A stretch of DNA of 64,000 bases from JAFALK01 sp036500605 (GTDB taxonomy: Bacteria > Pseudomonadota > Gammaproteobacteria > Burkholderiales > Burkholderiaceae_C). Made by a program: the position numbers and the translations under genes. This document shows positions 25,256 through 34,653 of the stretch, in pieces. The stretch lies in assembly GCA_036500605.1 (NCBI GenBank), contig DASYBU010000058.1:1-64000 (forward strand), read 5' to 3'. The notes below the pieces were generated by a model, which was not told the DNA's origin, searched no databases, and saw only the letters and a list, made by a program, of their open reading frames with translations. Positions within the stretch are counted from its first letter, which is position 1. Each line of letters opens with the position of its first letter.

Positions 25256-25732
25256 ATGAAAGTCATCGATATCCTGCGTGTCAAGGATGGCAAGGGCGGC
25301 ACGCTCTACACCATCACGCCCGACGACGCGCTTTCCGGCGCGGTCAACTCCATGGCCGAACGCGACATCGGCTCGCTGGTGGTGATGGAGCACGGCGATC
25401 TGGTCGGCATGCTGACCTTCCGCGAAGTGATCCAGGCCGTGGTCAAGAACGGCGGCAGTGTCGGCTCGACCATCGTCCGCACGGTGATGGATGACCACCC
25501 GCTGACCATCACGCCCGAAACCGAAATCGACGAAGTGCGCCGCATGATGCTGGGCCACCACGCTCGCTACCTGCCGGTGCTCAATGGGCGCACGCTGATG
25601 GGCGTGATCTCGTTCTACGACGTGGCCAAGGCCGTGGTCGACGGGCAGGATTTCGAGAACCGCATGCTCAAGGCCTACATCCGCGACTGGCCGGTGGAGG
25701 AGAACCCGGAGGCGATCGAGTCGAAGCTCTGA
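25256..25732 (+). CDS. CBS-domain pair protein
   Basis: A 158-residue cytoplasmic protein consisting of two CBS domains (about 13-62 and 77-130) and a short acidic tail. Stand-alone CBS pairs usually bind adenosine nucleotides and act as energy or redox sensors for a partner; none is evident here. Typical strands are DIGSLVVMEHGDLVGMLTFR and HHARYLPVLNGRTLMGVISF. The ATG at 25256 follows a strong AGAGGAGA site and the 9-mer tandem repeat. A clear intrinsic terminator follows the stop. Confidence 0.92.
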   Translation: MKVIDILRVKDGKGGTLYTITPDDALSGAVNSMAERDIGSLVVMEHGDLVGMLTFREVIQAVVKNGGSVGSTIVRTVMDDHPLTITPETEIDEVRRMMLGHHARYLPVLNGRTLMGVISFYDVAKAVVDGQDFENRMLKAYIRDWPVEENPEAIESKL

Positions 25733-25753
25733 GCTGAGCTGTTCAACAATAGA

Positions 25754-25789
25754 AAAACCCGCAGGCCGTGAGGCGTGCGGGTTTTGTTT
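25754..25789 (+). terminator. Intrinsic terminator, probably bidirectional
   Basis: AAAACCCGCA at 25754-25763 pairs perfectly with TGCGGGTTTT at 25776-25785 across a 12-base loop, and T-rich sequence continues on the plus side. The A-run on the left would serve as the U-tract for the convergent GntR gene. Confidence 0.9.
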
Positions 25790-25818
25790 CATGAGCCTGA
25801 CAAGTCGTCAGCGCATCA

Positions 25819-26559
25819 TCACCGTCCCGGCGGATGCGGCGCCAGATTGACGAAGTAATCGGGCCGGAAGGCGCGCGTCACTTCGATCACCGGCAGCACA
25901 TGGTCCAGGTGCTCGCGCATCGCCGCCGTGGCGTGTTCGCCGCGGCCCTTGGCCAGTTCGTCGACCACATGGCTGTGCTCTTCGATGACGCCCTTCATGC
26001 GGCCCTCGATCGGCAGCGTGAGGCGGCGGAAACGGTCGACCTGCGTCTTGGTCTGCAGGATCGTGCGCCAGACACCGGGGCAGCCGGCAATCTCGGCCAA
26101 CGTGGCATGGAAGGCTTCGTCGCCGCGGTGGAAACCGTCAGCGTCCTTGGCCTGCATGCACGTGCGCTGCTCCTCGAGGATCGTGCGCAGGCGCGCGATG
26201 TCCTCGGGGTTCGCCTGCGCTGCGGCCTTTTCAACAATGGTGAGCTCCAGCGCGGTTCGCACCAGCATGGCCTCTTCCAGTTCGTTGATCGGGATGCGCG
26301 CCACGAAGGTACCCACGCGCTGCTGGATGTCGATGAGACCTTCTTCGGCCAGACGCTGCACGGCTTCATGCACCGGCGTACGGCTCACGCCATGCTCGGC
26401 GGCGATGTCGAGTTCGACGATGCGAGCGCCCGGGGGCAGGTCCATGTCGACGATGCGTTGCCGCAGCGCCAGATAGACACGCCGAGATGCGCTGACGGCG
26501 CTGACCGAGGCATCTCCCGTCGCCTTGACTGCCTTCCTGGTTCTCTTTTTATCGTTCAT
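25819..26559 (-). CDS. GntR-family regulator with FCD domain
   Basis: A 246-residue transcription factor of the FadR/FCD subgroup. The winged helix-turn-helix lies at about 25-90 (GARIVELDIAAEHGVSRTPV and VQRLAEEGLIDIQQRVGTFV), followed by an all-helical FCD effector domain with the metal/ligand residues D-x3-H (DEAFHATLAEIAG) and later histidines. It is the last gene of the minus-strand galacturonate cluster, so it is the natural candidate regulator, probably responding to a hexuronate or intermediate; this is inferred from position. An inverted repeat near the uxaC start is a candidate site. Confidence 0.9.
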   Translation of the reverse strand: MNDKKRTRKAVKATGDASVSAVSASRRVYLALRQRIVDMDLPPGARIVELDIAAEHGVSRTPVHEAVQRLAEEGLIDIQQRVGTFVARIPINELEEAMLVRTALELTIVEKAAAQANPEDIARLRTILEEQRTCMQAKDADGFHRGDEAFHATLAEIAGCPGVWRTILQTKTQVDRFRRLTLPIEGRMKGVIEEHSHVVDELAKGRGEHATAAMREHLDHVLPVIEVTRAFRPDYFVNLAPHPPGR

Positions 26560-26585
26560 GAGCGTGAGATTATGGTCAAACCGTG

Positions 26586-26621
26586 CCGTCCGCGGCGGGT
26601 GATTTCACTCACTGCGGACGG
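26586..26621 (-). terminator. Hairpin after the polygalacturonase gene
   Basis: CCGTCCGC at 26586-26593 pairs with GCGGACGG at 26614-26621 around a 20-base loop, in the gap between the GH28 stop and the GntR start. No T-run follows on the minus strand, so it may be an attenuator or RNA-stabilising hairpin between the two genes rather than a full terminator. Confidence 0.5.
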
Positions 26622-26642
26622 CCAGGCTTTCATCAGCCTGTG

Positions 26643-28757
26643 TTACCAGCTCGTGCCGGCGGGGCTCGTGCCGCTCGGGAAGTCCACATAGGCGCGGCTG
26701 CAATCGACCACCTTCGAGGTGTCGACGGCCAGCGTTGCCGAGCCGTTGACGACCACGCGGTTGTCAGTCGAAGCGATGATCGGCAGGTTCACGCCGCTCA
26801 GCGTCAGGTTGGCATCGGTGGAGATCAGCTCCGTGCTGCTCGGGCTGTCCGTCACCACATTCGTCAGCGTCATGACCAGCGGATGCACCGGGTTGCTGAA
26901 GCCGCCCGTGTTCGCCGCAAAGCCTTGCAGCTTGACGCCGCTCGAGCCCTGGATGCTCATGTTCGAGATGTAGATGTCGTGGAAGTTCGGGATCAGCGGA
27001 CCGGCAGCAGGCAGCGCCTTCGTGCTGTAGTACGGCGTGAACAGCAGCGAGTTGGTGACGCCCTTGGCGCAGGTGTTGTTGTAGTAGACGTTGCTCACCT
27101 CGCCGCCACGGGCGTAGTCGGACTTGATGCGCAGCGCTTCTTCCGAGCCGTTGAAGCTGTTGTCGTAGACCTGGATGTTGGTCACGCCGGCATTGGTTTC
27201 GCTACCGACCGAGATGCCATGACCCCAGTAGATGTGGTTGTGCGCGATCACGATGCCGTACTTGCGGTCCGAACGCACGTCGCGATTGCCGTCCACGGCG
27301 AACAGGCCCGAGCCTGCCGGCGTCGGATTGCTGCTGCCCTTGAGCGCGATGTCGTCGTCACCGGTGCTGACGTAGTTGTACGCAAACACAAAGTTCTTCA
27401 GGTAACCGTCGAAGGAGATCTTGGTGGCGCTGGTCGTCGTGCTGCCTGTCGACAGGGCCACCGAGGTCGCCTTGCCGGCCGAACCCGGGTCGAAGGCATC
27501 GGTGTTCTTGACGTTGTCCTCGCCCCACTGGTCGCCGGTATACAGCGGGTTGCCGTTGCCGGCCGGGTTGGCGTAGGCCGCCAGCGAAGGCGTCTGCACC
27601 TTCACGCCCCAGACCGTCAGGCCGTCAACGCCGGAGGGCACGACGTGGAAGTTGGCGCTGTTGTTGAGCGTGATGCGATACAGGGTCAGGTTCTTCGCAT
27701 AGCTGAAGACCATCATGCGGAAGACCGACTGCGAGCCCGTGCCCGTGGTGCCGTTCTGGATCAGGTTGCCCAGCCAGGCCAGGTCCCACCAGCCCATGTT
27801 GCGCGCCGAGGACTTGGAGTCCACCGTCGTGCCGCCGTTGTCGCAAGGCGTGCCGTCAACAGCCTGCGTGGCCTTGGCGTAGGCGACGTAGGTGTTCGAG
27901 CAGCTCATGTCGACCTTCATGATCGGGTAGAGCTTGTTCGAGGTGACGATTTCGGCGTAGCCGCGGCTGTCGATCGAGCCATCACCGACCACGGCCGAGT
28001 TGACCAGGTTGGTGCCGGTGATCAGTGCTGCGCAGTTGCCGGAGCTACCTGCCTTGGTGGCGCTGACCGCGGTGTTGCCGCAGTACGGGCCGGCCGCGTT
28101 GGGCGAGTACAGCGTCACGTCGCGCGAGGCGAACAGGGTCACGCCGGTGTCGATCCACAGCGTCACGCCGGAGGGCAGGGTCAGCGGGCCGCTGATGAAG
28201 GAGTCACCCGTGCCCGAGCTGTTCTTCACCAGGCGCACCGCGAACTTGCTGGCGATGTACTGGGGCTTGGCCAGTTCTTCGCCGCTGGCGCCCGCGATGT
28301 TGACGTACTGCGCAGCAGCGGTCTTTTGAGCGGCCGTGGCGGTGGCGTCAGCCGTTGCGATCGTCGCGCCGACTTCGGTGTTCACCGAAGCGCCGCAAGC
28401 GTCCAGTGCTGCTTGGATGCGAGCCTGGTCGGGGTTCGAGGTCGTCTTGCTGACGGCCACGCCCACGCCGGGCAGCGAAGGATCGGCTTCAGGCGGCAGC
28501 GCGCCGTCCGGACGCTTGACCAGCGTCGCGCTGGCTTCCAGCGTGGCGCAGACCTGCGTGTCCGCCGGCAGCTTGGGCTCGGCCGGCAGGTTGGGGTCGG
28601 TGCTGGTCGTGCCGACCTGGAAAGGTTGGGCCGATTGGTAGCTCACCGAATTGGCATTGCTGGAGCCGCCACCGCCGCCGCAAGCGGCCAGGATCAGCGT
28701 GGCCAGGCCAGCCGTGACGAGCGCCGCCACCTGTGACCGGGAGATGATGTTTTTCAT
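26643..28757 (-). CDS. GH28 polygalacturonase-like lipoprotein
   Basis: A 704-residue secreted or surface lipoprotein with a signal peptide ending in LAAC, followed by a poly-glycine linker. The C-terminal two thirds form a parallel beta-helix of glycoside hydrolase family 28, which cleaves alpha-1,4 bonds in polygalacturonate. The four family motifs are visible: NTDAFDPG (about 415), the DD pair in STGDDDIALKG (about 465), the HG motif in WGHGISVGSE (about 508) and RIKSD (about 541). The first 200 residues are an extra N-terminal region. It lies in a galacturonate catabolism cluster beside a porin, which supports the role. Endo or exo action cannot be told. Confidence 0.93.
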   Translation of the reverse strand: MKNIISRSQVAALVTAGLATLILAACGGGGGSSNANSVSYQSAQPFQVGTTSTDPNLPAEPKLPADTQVCATLEASATLVKRPDGALPPEADPSLPGVGVAVSKTTSNPDQARIQAALDACGASVNTEVGATIATADATATAAQKTAAAQYVNIAGASGEELAKPQYIASKFAVRLVKNSSGTGDSFISGPLTLPSGVTLWIDTGVTLFASRDVTLYSPNAAGPYCGNTAVSATKAGSSGNCAALITGTNLVNSAVVGDGSIDSRGYAEIVTSNKLYPIMKVDMSCSNTYVAYAKATQAVDGTPCDNGGTTVDSKSSARNMGWWDLAWLGNLIQNGTTGTGSQSVFRMMVFSYAKNLTLYRITLNNSANFHVVPSGVDGLTVWGVKVQTPSLAAYANPAGNGNPLYTGDQWGEDNVKNTDAFDPGSAGKATSVALSTGSTTTSATKISFDGYLKNFVFAYNYVSTGDDDIALKGSSNPTPAGSGLFAVDGNRDVRSDRKYGIVIAHNHIYWGHGISVGSETNAGVTNIQVYDNSFNGSEEALRIKSDYARGGEVSNVYYNNTCAKGVTNSLLFTPYYSTKALPAAGPLIPNFHDIYISNMSIQGSSGVKLQGFAANTGGFSNPVHPLVMTLTNVVTDSPSSTELISTDANLTLSGVNLPIIASTDNRVVVNGSATLAVDTSKVVDCSRAYVDFPSGTSPAGTSW

Positions 28758-28796
28758 GGAAGAAATGTCCTGTCGTTGGATACGAACACGAAGGGA

Positions 28797-30095
28797 TCAG
28801 AAGCTGGCGATCAGGCCCATGCCGAGGGCTTGCGGGCTGTCGCCGGGGGCCAGGTAGGCGCCCGAGGTGCCGGTGCTCACGCTGTACAGCGGGTTCTGGC
28901 CCAGGTTCACGCTGGCTTGCGCATGGTTCTTGATGCGCGTGCCGTAGACATAGGCCGTGAGGTTCTTGTTGAAGCGGTACTTGCCGCCGACCGAGTACTG
29001 CGAAGCGCGGTAGTCGTCATTCGCGGCGAAGGCGGCGCCCTTCATGGTGCCGAGGCTGCCCAGCGAGAGCATCAGCGTGGCGTTCTTGGTCACTTCTTGG
29101 GCGACCGACAGCATCACGCCGGTCTGCTTCATGTGGCCGTTGGTCAGCACGGGATAGAACACGCTGCCGCTCGGCGGCGTGAAGATGCCGTAGCCGTAGT
29201 TGCTCTGCTCGACGCCGACGCCGATGTACGTGCCGGTGGGCAGCATGTACGAGGCTTGCGCCTTCAGGTAGTGCGTGTTGACGCCTTGCTGGCTGTCGTT
29301 CTGCAGGCCGAAGCCTTGTTGCAGGTGGTCGATGTCCACGCCCGTGTTCGACTGCTGGTCAGCGGCGATACCGGCCTTGAACGGGCCGTTCTCGTACTTC
29401 AGCGCCAGCGAGTAGCGGTTGTGATTGAGGCCGTCGTTGTGACCTTCGTCGAAGCTCAGCGAGGCCGAGGCTTGCAGACCGAAGTAGGTCGGCGAGGTGT
29501 AGTGGATCGAGTTCTTGTAGCGCGCTTCACCGCGGCTGAACAGGCTGTAGTTGTTGCCGGTCAGCTGGGCCGAGGTGTTGTTCCACAGGTCCAGGCCGAG
29601 CGAGCTCAGGCCCAGATTGCCGCCCATCGCGCCGCCCGAGCCGATCAGGCTGCGGTAGGCCGAGTCCATATTGCCGACGATCAGGCGGCCATAGCGGTCA
29701 TCCTCAATGCCAACAAAGGAGTTGCGCGAGGTGAGGGTGGTCGACTGGCCGAGGTCGTTGACGCCGCCCTGGTCGAAGTCATTGAGGCTGGCCTCGAGCT
29801 GCCACACGCCGCGCGTGGTGGGCGAGATGGCGATGGTGCCGTTCACGCCGACGCGCGAATTGCCATCAGTGACGCGGCCGCGGGTGGAGTACGGCGTGGT
29901 GCCGCCGTCGGCCTTGACGGCCTCGATCTCGCCGTTCAGGAAGCCGTAGAAGTTGACCGACGCGAGCGCGTTGGCGATGGCCTGCGCATCGGCGGCCTGC
30001 GCGCCCAGAGGGGCGCACACACCGCACAAGGCTGCGACGCCAAGCGCCAGGCGGCTGAGGCGTGGGCTCAGGCTGGCTTGTTGTCTAGAGTTCAT
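28797..30095 (-). CDS. Outer-membrane porin
   Basis: A 432-residue Gram-negative porin with a signal peptide ending AQAAD, then NFYGFLNGEIEAVKADGG, repeated amphipathic strands (FVGIEDDRYGRLIVGNMDSA is a typical porin loop-strand) and a terminal phenylalanine (GLIASF), the usual barrel-assembly signal. The ATG follows an AGGAGA site. It lies between the GH28 enzyme and the hexuronate transporter, so it may admit galacturonate or oligogalacturonates; it is a general trimeric porin type, not a KdgM-type porin. Confidence 0.9.
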   Translation of the reverse strand: MNSRQQASLSPRLSRLALGVAALCGVCAPLGAQAADAQAIANALASVNFYGFLNGEIEAVKADGGTTPYSTRGRVTDGNSRVGVNGTIAISPTTRGVWQLEASLNDFDQGGVNDLGQSTTLTSRNSFVGIEDDRYGRLIVGNMDSAYRSLIGSGGAMGGNLGLSSLGLDLWNNTSAQLTGNNYSLFSRGEARYKNSIHYTSPTYFGLQASASLSFDEGHNDGLNHNRYSLALKYENGPFKAGIAADQQSNTGVDIDHLQQGFGLQNDSQQGVNTHYLKAQASYMLPTGTYIGVGVEQSNYGYGIFTPPSGSVFYPVLTNGHMKQTGVMLSVAQEVTKNATLMLSLGSLGTMKGAAFAANDDYRASQYSVGGKYRFNKNLTAYVYGTRIKNHAQASVNLGQNPLYSVSTGTSGAYLAPGDSPQALGMGLIASF

Positions 30096-30206
30096 CGAAA
30101 GTCTCCTGTCTCAATAGGAAGGTAAGAAGGTAGGAAGGCAAATTGGGGCAACGGTGGGCTCTCGCCGTACTGCGCGATAGGTCAATGCCCGCGGGGGGAA
30201 TGGGAT

Positions 30207-31535
30207 TCAGGCGGGGGCGGCTCTTCCGCTGACGGGCGCTCCCGGCGCTCCAGGCGGCGCCGGAACGCCGGGGCTTGCACCCGGCGTCGAACTGGAGCGA
30301 GCCAGCAGGCAGACCGCGATGGCAGCCACCAGGTCGAAGATCGTCAGCACGGCGAACAGCGGGCCATAGCCGACCTGCGAGACCAGCACCCCGAAGGCGG
30401 CGGTGAAAGCCGCCGCGCCGAGGTAGCCGAACATGCCGCCCATCCCGGTGGCGGTGGCCACCTCATGCTTGCCGAACATGTCCGAGGTCACCGCATAAAG
30501 CGCGCCGGACAGTGTCTGGTGCGCGAAGCCGCCCACGCACAGCAGCGCAATCGCTGCCGTCGGGCTGGCCACCAGGCCCACGCAGGCCGGGCCGACCATG
30601 CACAGCGCGCCGGTCACGACCACGAGTTTGCGCGAGCTGAGCAGCGAGACCTTGAAGACGCGGTGGTAGAACGGGCTCAGATAACCGCCGAGTACGCAGC
30701 CGATGTCGGCGGCGAGGAAGGGCAGCCACGCGAACAGCGCCACTTCCTTCAGGTTCATGTGCCGGTCCGTCATCATGTAGAGCGGGATCCAGGCGTTGAA
30801 GGTCTGCCAGGCCGGCTCGGAGAGGATGCGCGGGATGCCGATCGCCCAGAAGTTGCGGCTGCGGATGATCTCGGTCCACGAGCGCTTCCTGACGTTGGGG
30901 TCGGTGTACTGCGCTTCCTGGCCGCTGACGATGTAGTCGCGCTCCTCATCGGTGAGGCGCGGCTGCTTGCGCGGATGGCGGTAGAGCAGCGTCCACACCA
31001 GGGTCCAGATCACGCCCAGACCGCCGACGATCAGGAAGGCCATCTGCCAGCCGCCATGCAGCAGCGCCCAGACCACGAGCGGCGGCGCAAGCAGTGCTCC
31101 GATCGAGGAGCCGATGTTGAACCAGCCGATGGCGACCGAGCGCTCCTTGGCCGGGAACCATTCGGTGGTGGCCTTCACGCCGGCGGGAATGCCCGCCGCT
31201 TCCGTCATGCCGAGCAGGCCGCGGAAGACAGCCAGGCTCTGCCAGCCGGTCGCCAAGGCCGCGGCACCGCACGCCACGGACCAGGCCAGCGCGAAGGCTG
31301 CGAAGCCGATCTTGGTACCGACCGTGTCGATCACCCAACCGGCGATCGGCTGCACGAAGGCATAGCAGAGCTGCCAGGCCACGACCACGTGCGAGTACTG
31401 CTCGGTCGTGATGCCGAGCTCGCTCATCATGGTGGGCGCGGCCACCGAAAGCGTGTTGCGCGCGAGGTAGTTGACGATCAGACCGGCCGTGACCAGGCTG
31501 ACCATCCACCAGCGCATGCCTTTGAACTTCTTCAT
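30207..31535 (-). CDS. exuT: MFS hexuronate transporter, ExuT-like
   Basis: A 442-residue major facilitator of the anion:cation symporter group, with 12 predicted helices. The N-terminal RWWMVSLVTAGLIVNYLAR and the loop RGLLGMTEAAGIPAGVKAT then WFPAKERSVAIG are typical of ExuT and related hexuronate carriers. A GGAGA site precedes the ATG. Its position next to uxaB supports galacturonate or glucuronate as substrate. The C-terminal 28 residues are a Pro/Gly/Ala/Ser tail not seen in most family members. The gene symbol is by analogy. Confidence 0.85.
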   Translation of the reverse strand: MKKFKGMRWWMVSLVTAGLIVNYLARNTLSVAAPTMMSELGITTEQYSHVVVAWQLCYAFVQPIAGWVIDTVGTKIGFAAFALAWSVACGAAALATGWQSLAVFRGLLGMTEAAGIPAGVKATTEWFPAKERSVAIGWFNIGSSIGALLAPPLVVWALLHGGWQMAFLIVGGLGVIWTLVWTLLYRHPRKQPRLTDEERDYIVSGQEAQYTDPNVRKRSWTEIIRSRNFWAIGIPRILSEPAWQTFNAWIPLYMMTDRHMNLKEVALFAWLPFLAADIGCVLGGYLSPFYHRVFKVSLLSSRKLVVVTGALCMVGPACVGLVASPTAAIALLCVGGFAHQTLSGALYAVTSDMFGKHEVATATGMGGMFGYLGAAAFTAAFGVLVSQVGYGPLFAVLTIFDLVAAIAVCLLARSSSTPGASPGVPAPPGAPGAPVSGRAAPA

Positions 31536-31598
31536 CTTGTCTCCGAAGTGTTCTTCTTGGTTTATCTGTCTACTTGTGAGTCGGGTCCCGCCAGCGAT

Positions 31599-33029
31599 CT
31601 AAAGCGTCGCGAGTACGGCCCGGATCCCTTGCTCATTGATGCCCCGCAGCGCACGCGCGAGCGCCTCGGTCAGACCTGCCACCTGGTTCAGATCGCGGCC
31701 CCACAGCGTGCTGCGGGCGAGCCATCGCTCGGCGAGCTGGTCCCAGGTCAGTTGCCCATGCGTGTATTCATGCCGGGCCTGCGCGAACCATTCGAGGTGC
31801 GCGGCGTCGTCGCCCAAGGCGATCGGCTCGCGCAGATAGACCATCACCGTCGCCGCCAGCGCCAGCACGAGGCGCTGGGGCAGAGCGCCGTGCTGCGCTT
31901 CGAAGCGCAGCAGTTGCGGCATCACGCGTGCGGCGAACTTGCTCCAGCTGTTCAGCGCAATCGCGGCGAGCTTGTGCTTGATGAAAGGGTTGCGGAAGCG
32001 CCGCAGCACATCGGCCGCGAAGGGCTCGAGATCGCTGCGCGGCAAAGGCAGGGCCGGGATGATTTCCTGGTCGATCGCGTCTTGCAGAAAACGGCTGACG
32101 AGCTCGTCGTTGACCGCCTCGCCCACCGTGCTCAGGCCAGCCAGCAAGGCCACGGGCACCATCGTCGTGTGCGCGCCGTTGAGGATGCCGACCTTGCGCT
32201 GCTTGAAGGGCTTGATGTCGTCGACCAGCTGGATGTTGAGGCCCGAGCCGGCCAGCTTCAATTCATCGGCCAGCCACGCCGGACCCTGGATCACGAAGAG
32301 GTTGTAGTACTCGGCCGTGACGAGGAAGCGGTCACTGTGGCCGAGCTCTTCCTCGATCGCCGCCATCTCCTCGGCCGGGTGGCCGGTGACGATGCGGTCG
32401 ACCAGCGTCGAGCAGAAGGTGCAATGCGTCTCGAGCCAATCGCCGAAAGCCGTGGGCAACGACCAGAGCTGCGCGAAGTGCAGCACGGCCGCCTTCAGCG
32501 CCGGGCCGTTGTCGTCGATCAGCTCGCAGGGGAGGAACACCAGGCCACTCGCGGCCGAGCCGTTGAAGTGCACGAAGCGTTCATGCAGCCAGCGCGTCAG
32601 CTTGGCGGGGAAGCTCAGCGGCGGCGCGTCTTCATAGCGGTCGCTGTTGTTGACCGTGATGCCGGCCTCGGTGGTGTTCGAGAGCACGAAGCGGTAGTCC
32701 GGCTTGCGCGCCTCGTCGAGGTAGTCGCCCCACATGCTGCGCAGGTCGATCTCGCGGCGCACGCAAGTGATCTGGCGGAACTCGCGCACGACTTCGCCGG
32801 ACTCATCGATGCCGCGCACCAGCGTCGTGTAGACGCCGCCTTGCGTGTCGAGCAGCGGTGCATCGGAGCGCGTGGTCGGGCGCACGATCACGACATCGGC
32901 GTTCAGGCCGGTGCGCTCGTTGAGCAGGTCCACATACCAGTCGGCAAAGCCGCGCATGAAGTTGCCCTGGCCGAACTGGAAGAAGCGAACCGGACGGGTG
33001 CTCGCTTCCTGTCTCTGCAACAGCGTCAT
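31599..33029 (-). CDS. uxaB: Tagaturonate reductase (altronate oxidoreductase)
   Basis: UxaB reduces D-tagaturonate to D-altronate with NADH, the second step of galacturonate breakdown. The 476-residue protein belongs to the long-chain mannitol dehydrogenase family. The N-terminal nucleotide-binding region is FFQFGQGNFMRGFADW (17-32), and the active-site K-x4-N-x2-H motif is KVGILNGAH at 279-287. Its ATG overlaps the uxaA stop (ATGA), so it is coupled to uxaA. Confidence 0.95.
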   Translation of the reverse strand: MTLLQRQEASTRPVRFFQFGQGNFMRGFADWYVDLLNERTGLNADVVIVRPTTRSDAPLLDTQGGVYTTLVRGIDESGEVVREFRQITCVRREIDLRSMWGDYLDEARKPDYRFVLSNTTEAGITVNNSDRYEDAPPLSFPAKLTRWLHERFVHFNGSAASGLVFLPCELIDDNGPALKAAVLHFAQLWSLPTAFGDWLETHCTFCSTLVDRIVTGHPAEEMAAIEEELGHSDRFLVTAEYYNLFVIQGPAWLADELKLAGSGLNIQLVDDIKPFKQRKVGILNGAHTTMVPVALLAGLSTVGEAVNDELVSRFLQDAIDQEIIPALPLPRSDLEPFAADVLRRFRNPFIKHKLAAIALNSWSKFAARVMPQLLRFEAQHGALPQRLVLALAATVMVYLREPIALGDDAAHLEWFAQARHEYTHGQLTWDQLAERWLARSTLWGRDLNQVAGLTEALARALRGINEQGIRAVLATL

Positions 33030-34648
33030 AGCGAGATGTCCCGCTTCCAGAAGATGAAGTCGTATTGTTGAAGGCGATCGGCCTTGGCTTCGTACTCGCC
33101 GCTGGCGGTAGCGATCACCTGGTCGAGCAGGCCGGTGGCCACTTCGGGCAGCGGCTTGCCGTCGATCACGGGGCCGCAGTCGTAGTCGATGATTTCGGAG
33201 AGGCGGCGCGCGACCGCGCTGTTGCTGGCGATCTTGAGCACGGGCACGATCGGGTTGCCGGTCGGCGTGCCGAGGCCGGTCGAGAACAGCACGACATTGG
33301 CGCCCGAGGCGACGATGCCGGTGACCGATTCGACGTCATTGCCCGGCGTGCACAGCAGCGACAGGCCGGCCGCATCGGTTTGCTCGCCGTAGTCGAGCAC
33401 GCTGACGATCGGCGAGTTGCCGCCCTTCTTGGCGGCGCCGGCCGACTTCATCGCATCGGTGATCAGGCCGTCGCGGATATTGCCGGGGCTGGGGTTGTCG
33501 GCGAAATGCGTGCCGACGGCTTCGGCCTTGGCCTCGAAGTCGCGCATCAGCGTCAGGAAACGGCGCTTGTCTTCCTCGTTGACGCAGCGGTCGATCAGGT
33601 TGGCCTCGACGCCGCAGAGCTCGGGGAATTCCGCCAGGATGGTCGAGCCGCCGAGGGCCACGACCATGTCGGACACCAGACCCATCGTCGGGTTCGCCGA
33701 GATGCCGGAGAAGCCATCCGAGCCGCCGCACTTCACGCCGATCTTCAGGTGCGAGAGCGGCACCGGCTGGCGCTGCACCTTGTTGGCCTCGGCCAGACCC
33801 TTGAGCGTGTCCTGCAGGACGGACTTCATCATCGCGTCTTCGCCACCTTCGAACTTCTGCTGCTCGACGATCAGGCAGGGCTTGTCGAAGTTCGGGTTCT
33901 GCGCGGCCAGCGCTTCCTTGAACATCGCGATCTGCGCGTTCTGGCAACCGAGCGAGAAGACGGTGATGCCGGCCACGTTCGGATGGTCGGCGTAGGCGGA
34001 CAGGATCTTGCACAGCGAGCGCGCATCGGCACGCGTGCCGCCGCAGCCGCCGGTGTGCGTGATCATGCGGATGCCGTCGATGTTGGGGAACGGGCGCGTG
34101 ACGGCGGCTTTGGCCGCTGGCGCCTGCATGTCCTCGTTCAACAAGGACAAGGTGAACGAACTCAGGTCCTCCTTGCCGTAGCCGAGCGGGCGCTCCAGCG
34201 CATTGCGCAGGTGCTCGACGTTGCGGTTCTCGCAGAACACCAGCGGGAAGATCAGCCAGTAGTTGGCCGTGCCCACGCGGCCGTCCGGGCGCACGACGCC
34301 CATGAAATGGCCGCCTTCGTAGCGGCCGACATCGGGCGCGGTCCAGCTGTAGGGCTTGGTCTCGCCGAGTTCGACCTCGGCGGCGTAATGCTCAAGATTG
34401 GCGGTGGTGACGGCCTCGCCCTTGCGGATCGCGACCATCGCCTTGCCGACCGGCACGCCGTAGAGCTTGAGCACTTCGCCGACCGCGAAAGGGCTGCGCG
34501 CGAACTTGTGCTTGCGCTGCACGGGCGTGGCGATCAGATAACTCTCATCTTCCCAGCTCAGCACTTCGCCCTGGTTCAGGTCTTCCAGCGCGACGAACAT
34601 GTCGTCGTCAGGATGGATCAACAGCAGTTTTTGCTTGTCCGCACTCAT
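33026..34648 (-). CDS. uxaA: Altronate dehydratase
   Basis: UxaA dehydrates D-altronate to 2-keto-3-deoxy-D-gluconate, the third step of the pathway. The 540-residue protein has an N-terminal SAF-like domain (about 1-90) and the large C-terminal UxaA domain with MITHTGGCGGTRADARSL, LKIGVKCGGSDGFSGISANP and the metal-related cysteines. It is somewhat longer than the E. coli enzyme of about 495 residues. The start is the ATG at 34648, just after the uxaC stop at 34654; upstream in-frame sequence lies inside uxaC. Confidence 0.95.
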   Translation of the reverse strand: MSADKQKLLLIHPDDDMFVALEDLNQGEVLSWEDESYLIATPVQRKHKFARSPFAVGEVLKLYGVPVGKAMVAIRKGEAVTTANLEHYAAEVELGETKPYSWTAPDVGRYEGGHFMGVVRPDGRVGTANYWLIFPLVFCENRNVEHLRNALERPLGYGKEDLSSFTLSLLNEDMQAPAAKAAVTRPFPNIDGIRMITHTGGCGGTRADARSLCKILSAYADHPNVAGITVFSLGCQNAQIAMFKEALAAQNPNFDKPCLIVEQQKFEGGEDAMMKSVLQDTLKGLAEANKVQRQPVPLSHLKIGVKCGGSDGFSGISANPTMGLVSDMVVALGGSTILAEFPELCGVEANLIDRCVNEEDKRRFLTLMRDFEAKAEAVGTHFADNPSPGNIRDGLITDAMKSAGAAKKGGNSPIVSVLDYGEQTDAAGLSLLCTPGNDVESVTGIVASGANVVLFSTGLGTPTGNPIVPVLKIASNSAVARRLSEIIDYDCGPVIDGKPLPEVATGLLDQVIATASGEYEAKADRLQQYDFIFWKRDISL

Positions 34649-34653
34649 GGTGT

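Noticed and set aside
26583..28736. 717-codon open frame on the plus strand opposite the GH28 gene
   Set aside because: It mirrors the GH28 frame, is rich in Arg/Val/Ala/Gly with no domain, and the minus strand carries a signal peptide and all GH28 motifs.
30465..33071. 868-codon plus-strand open frame opposite the transporter and uxaB
   Set aside because: It crosses two well-supported minus-strand genes and reads as high-GC antisense (Arg, His, Gln, Glu runs).
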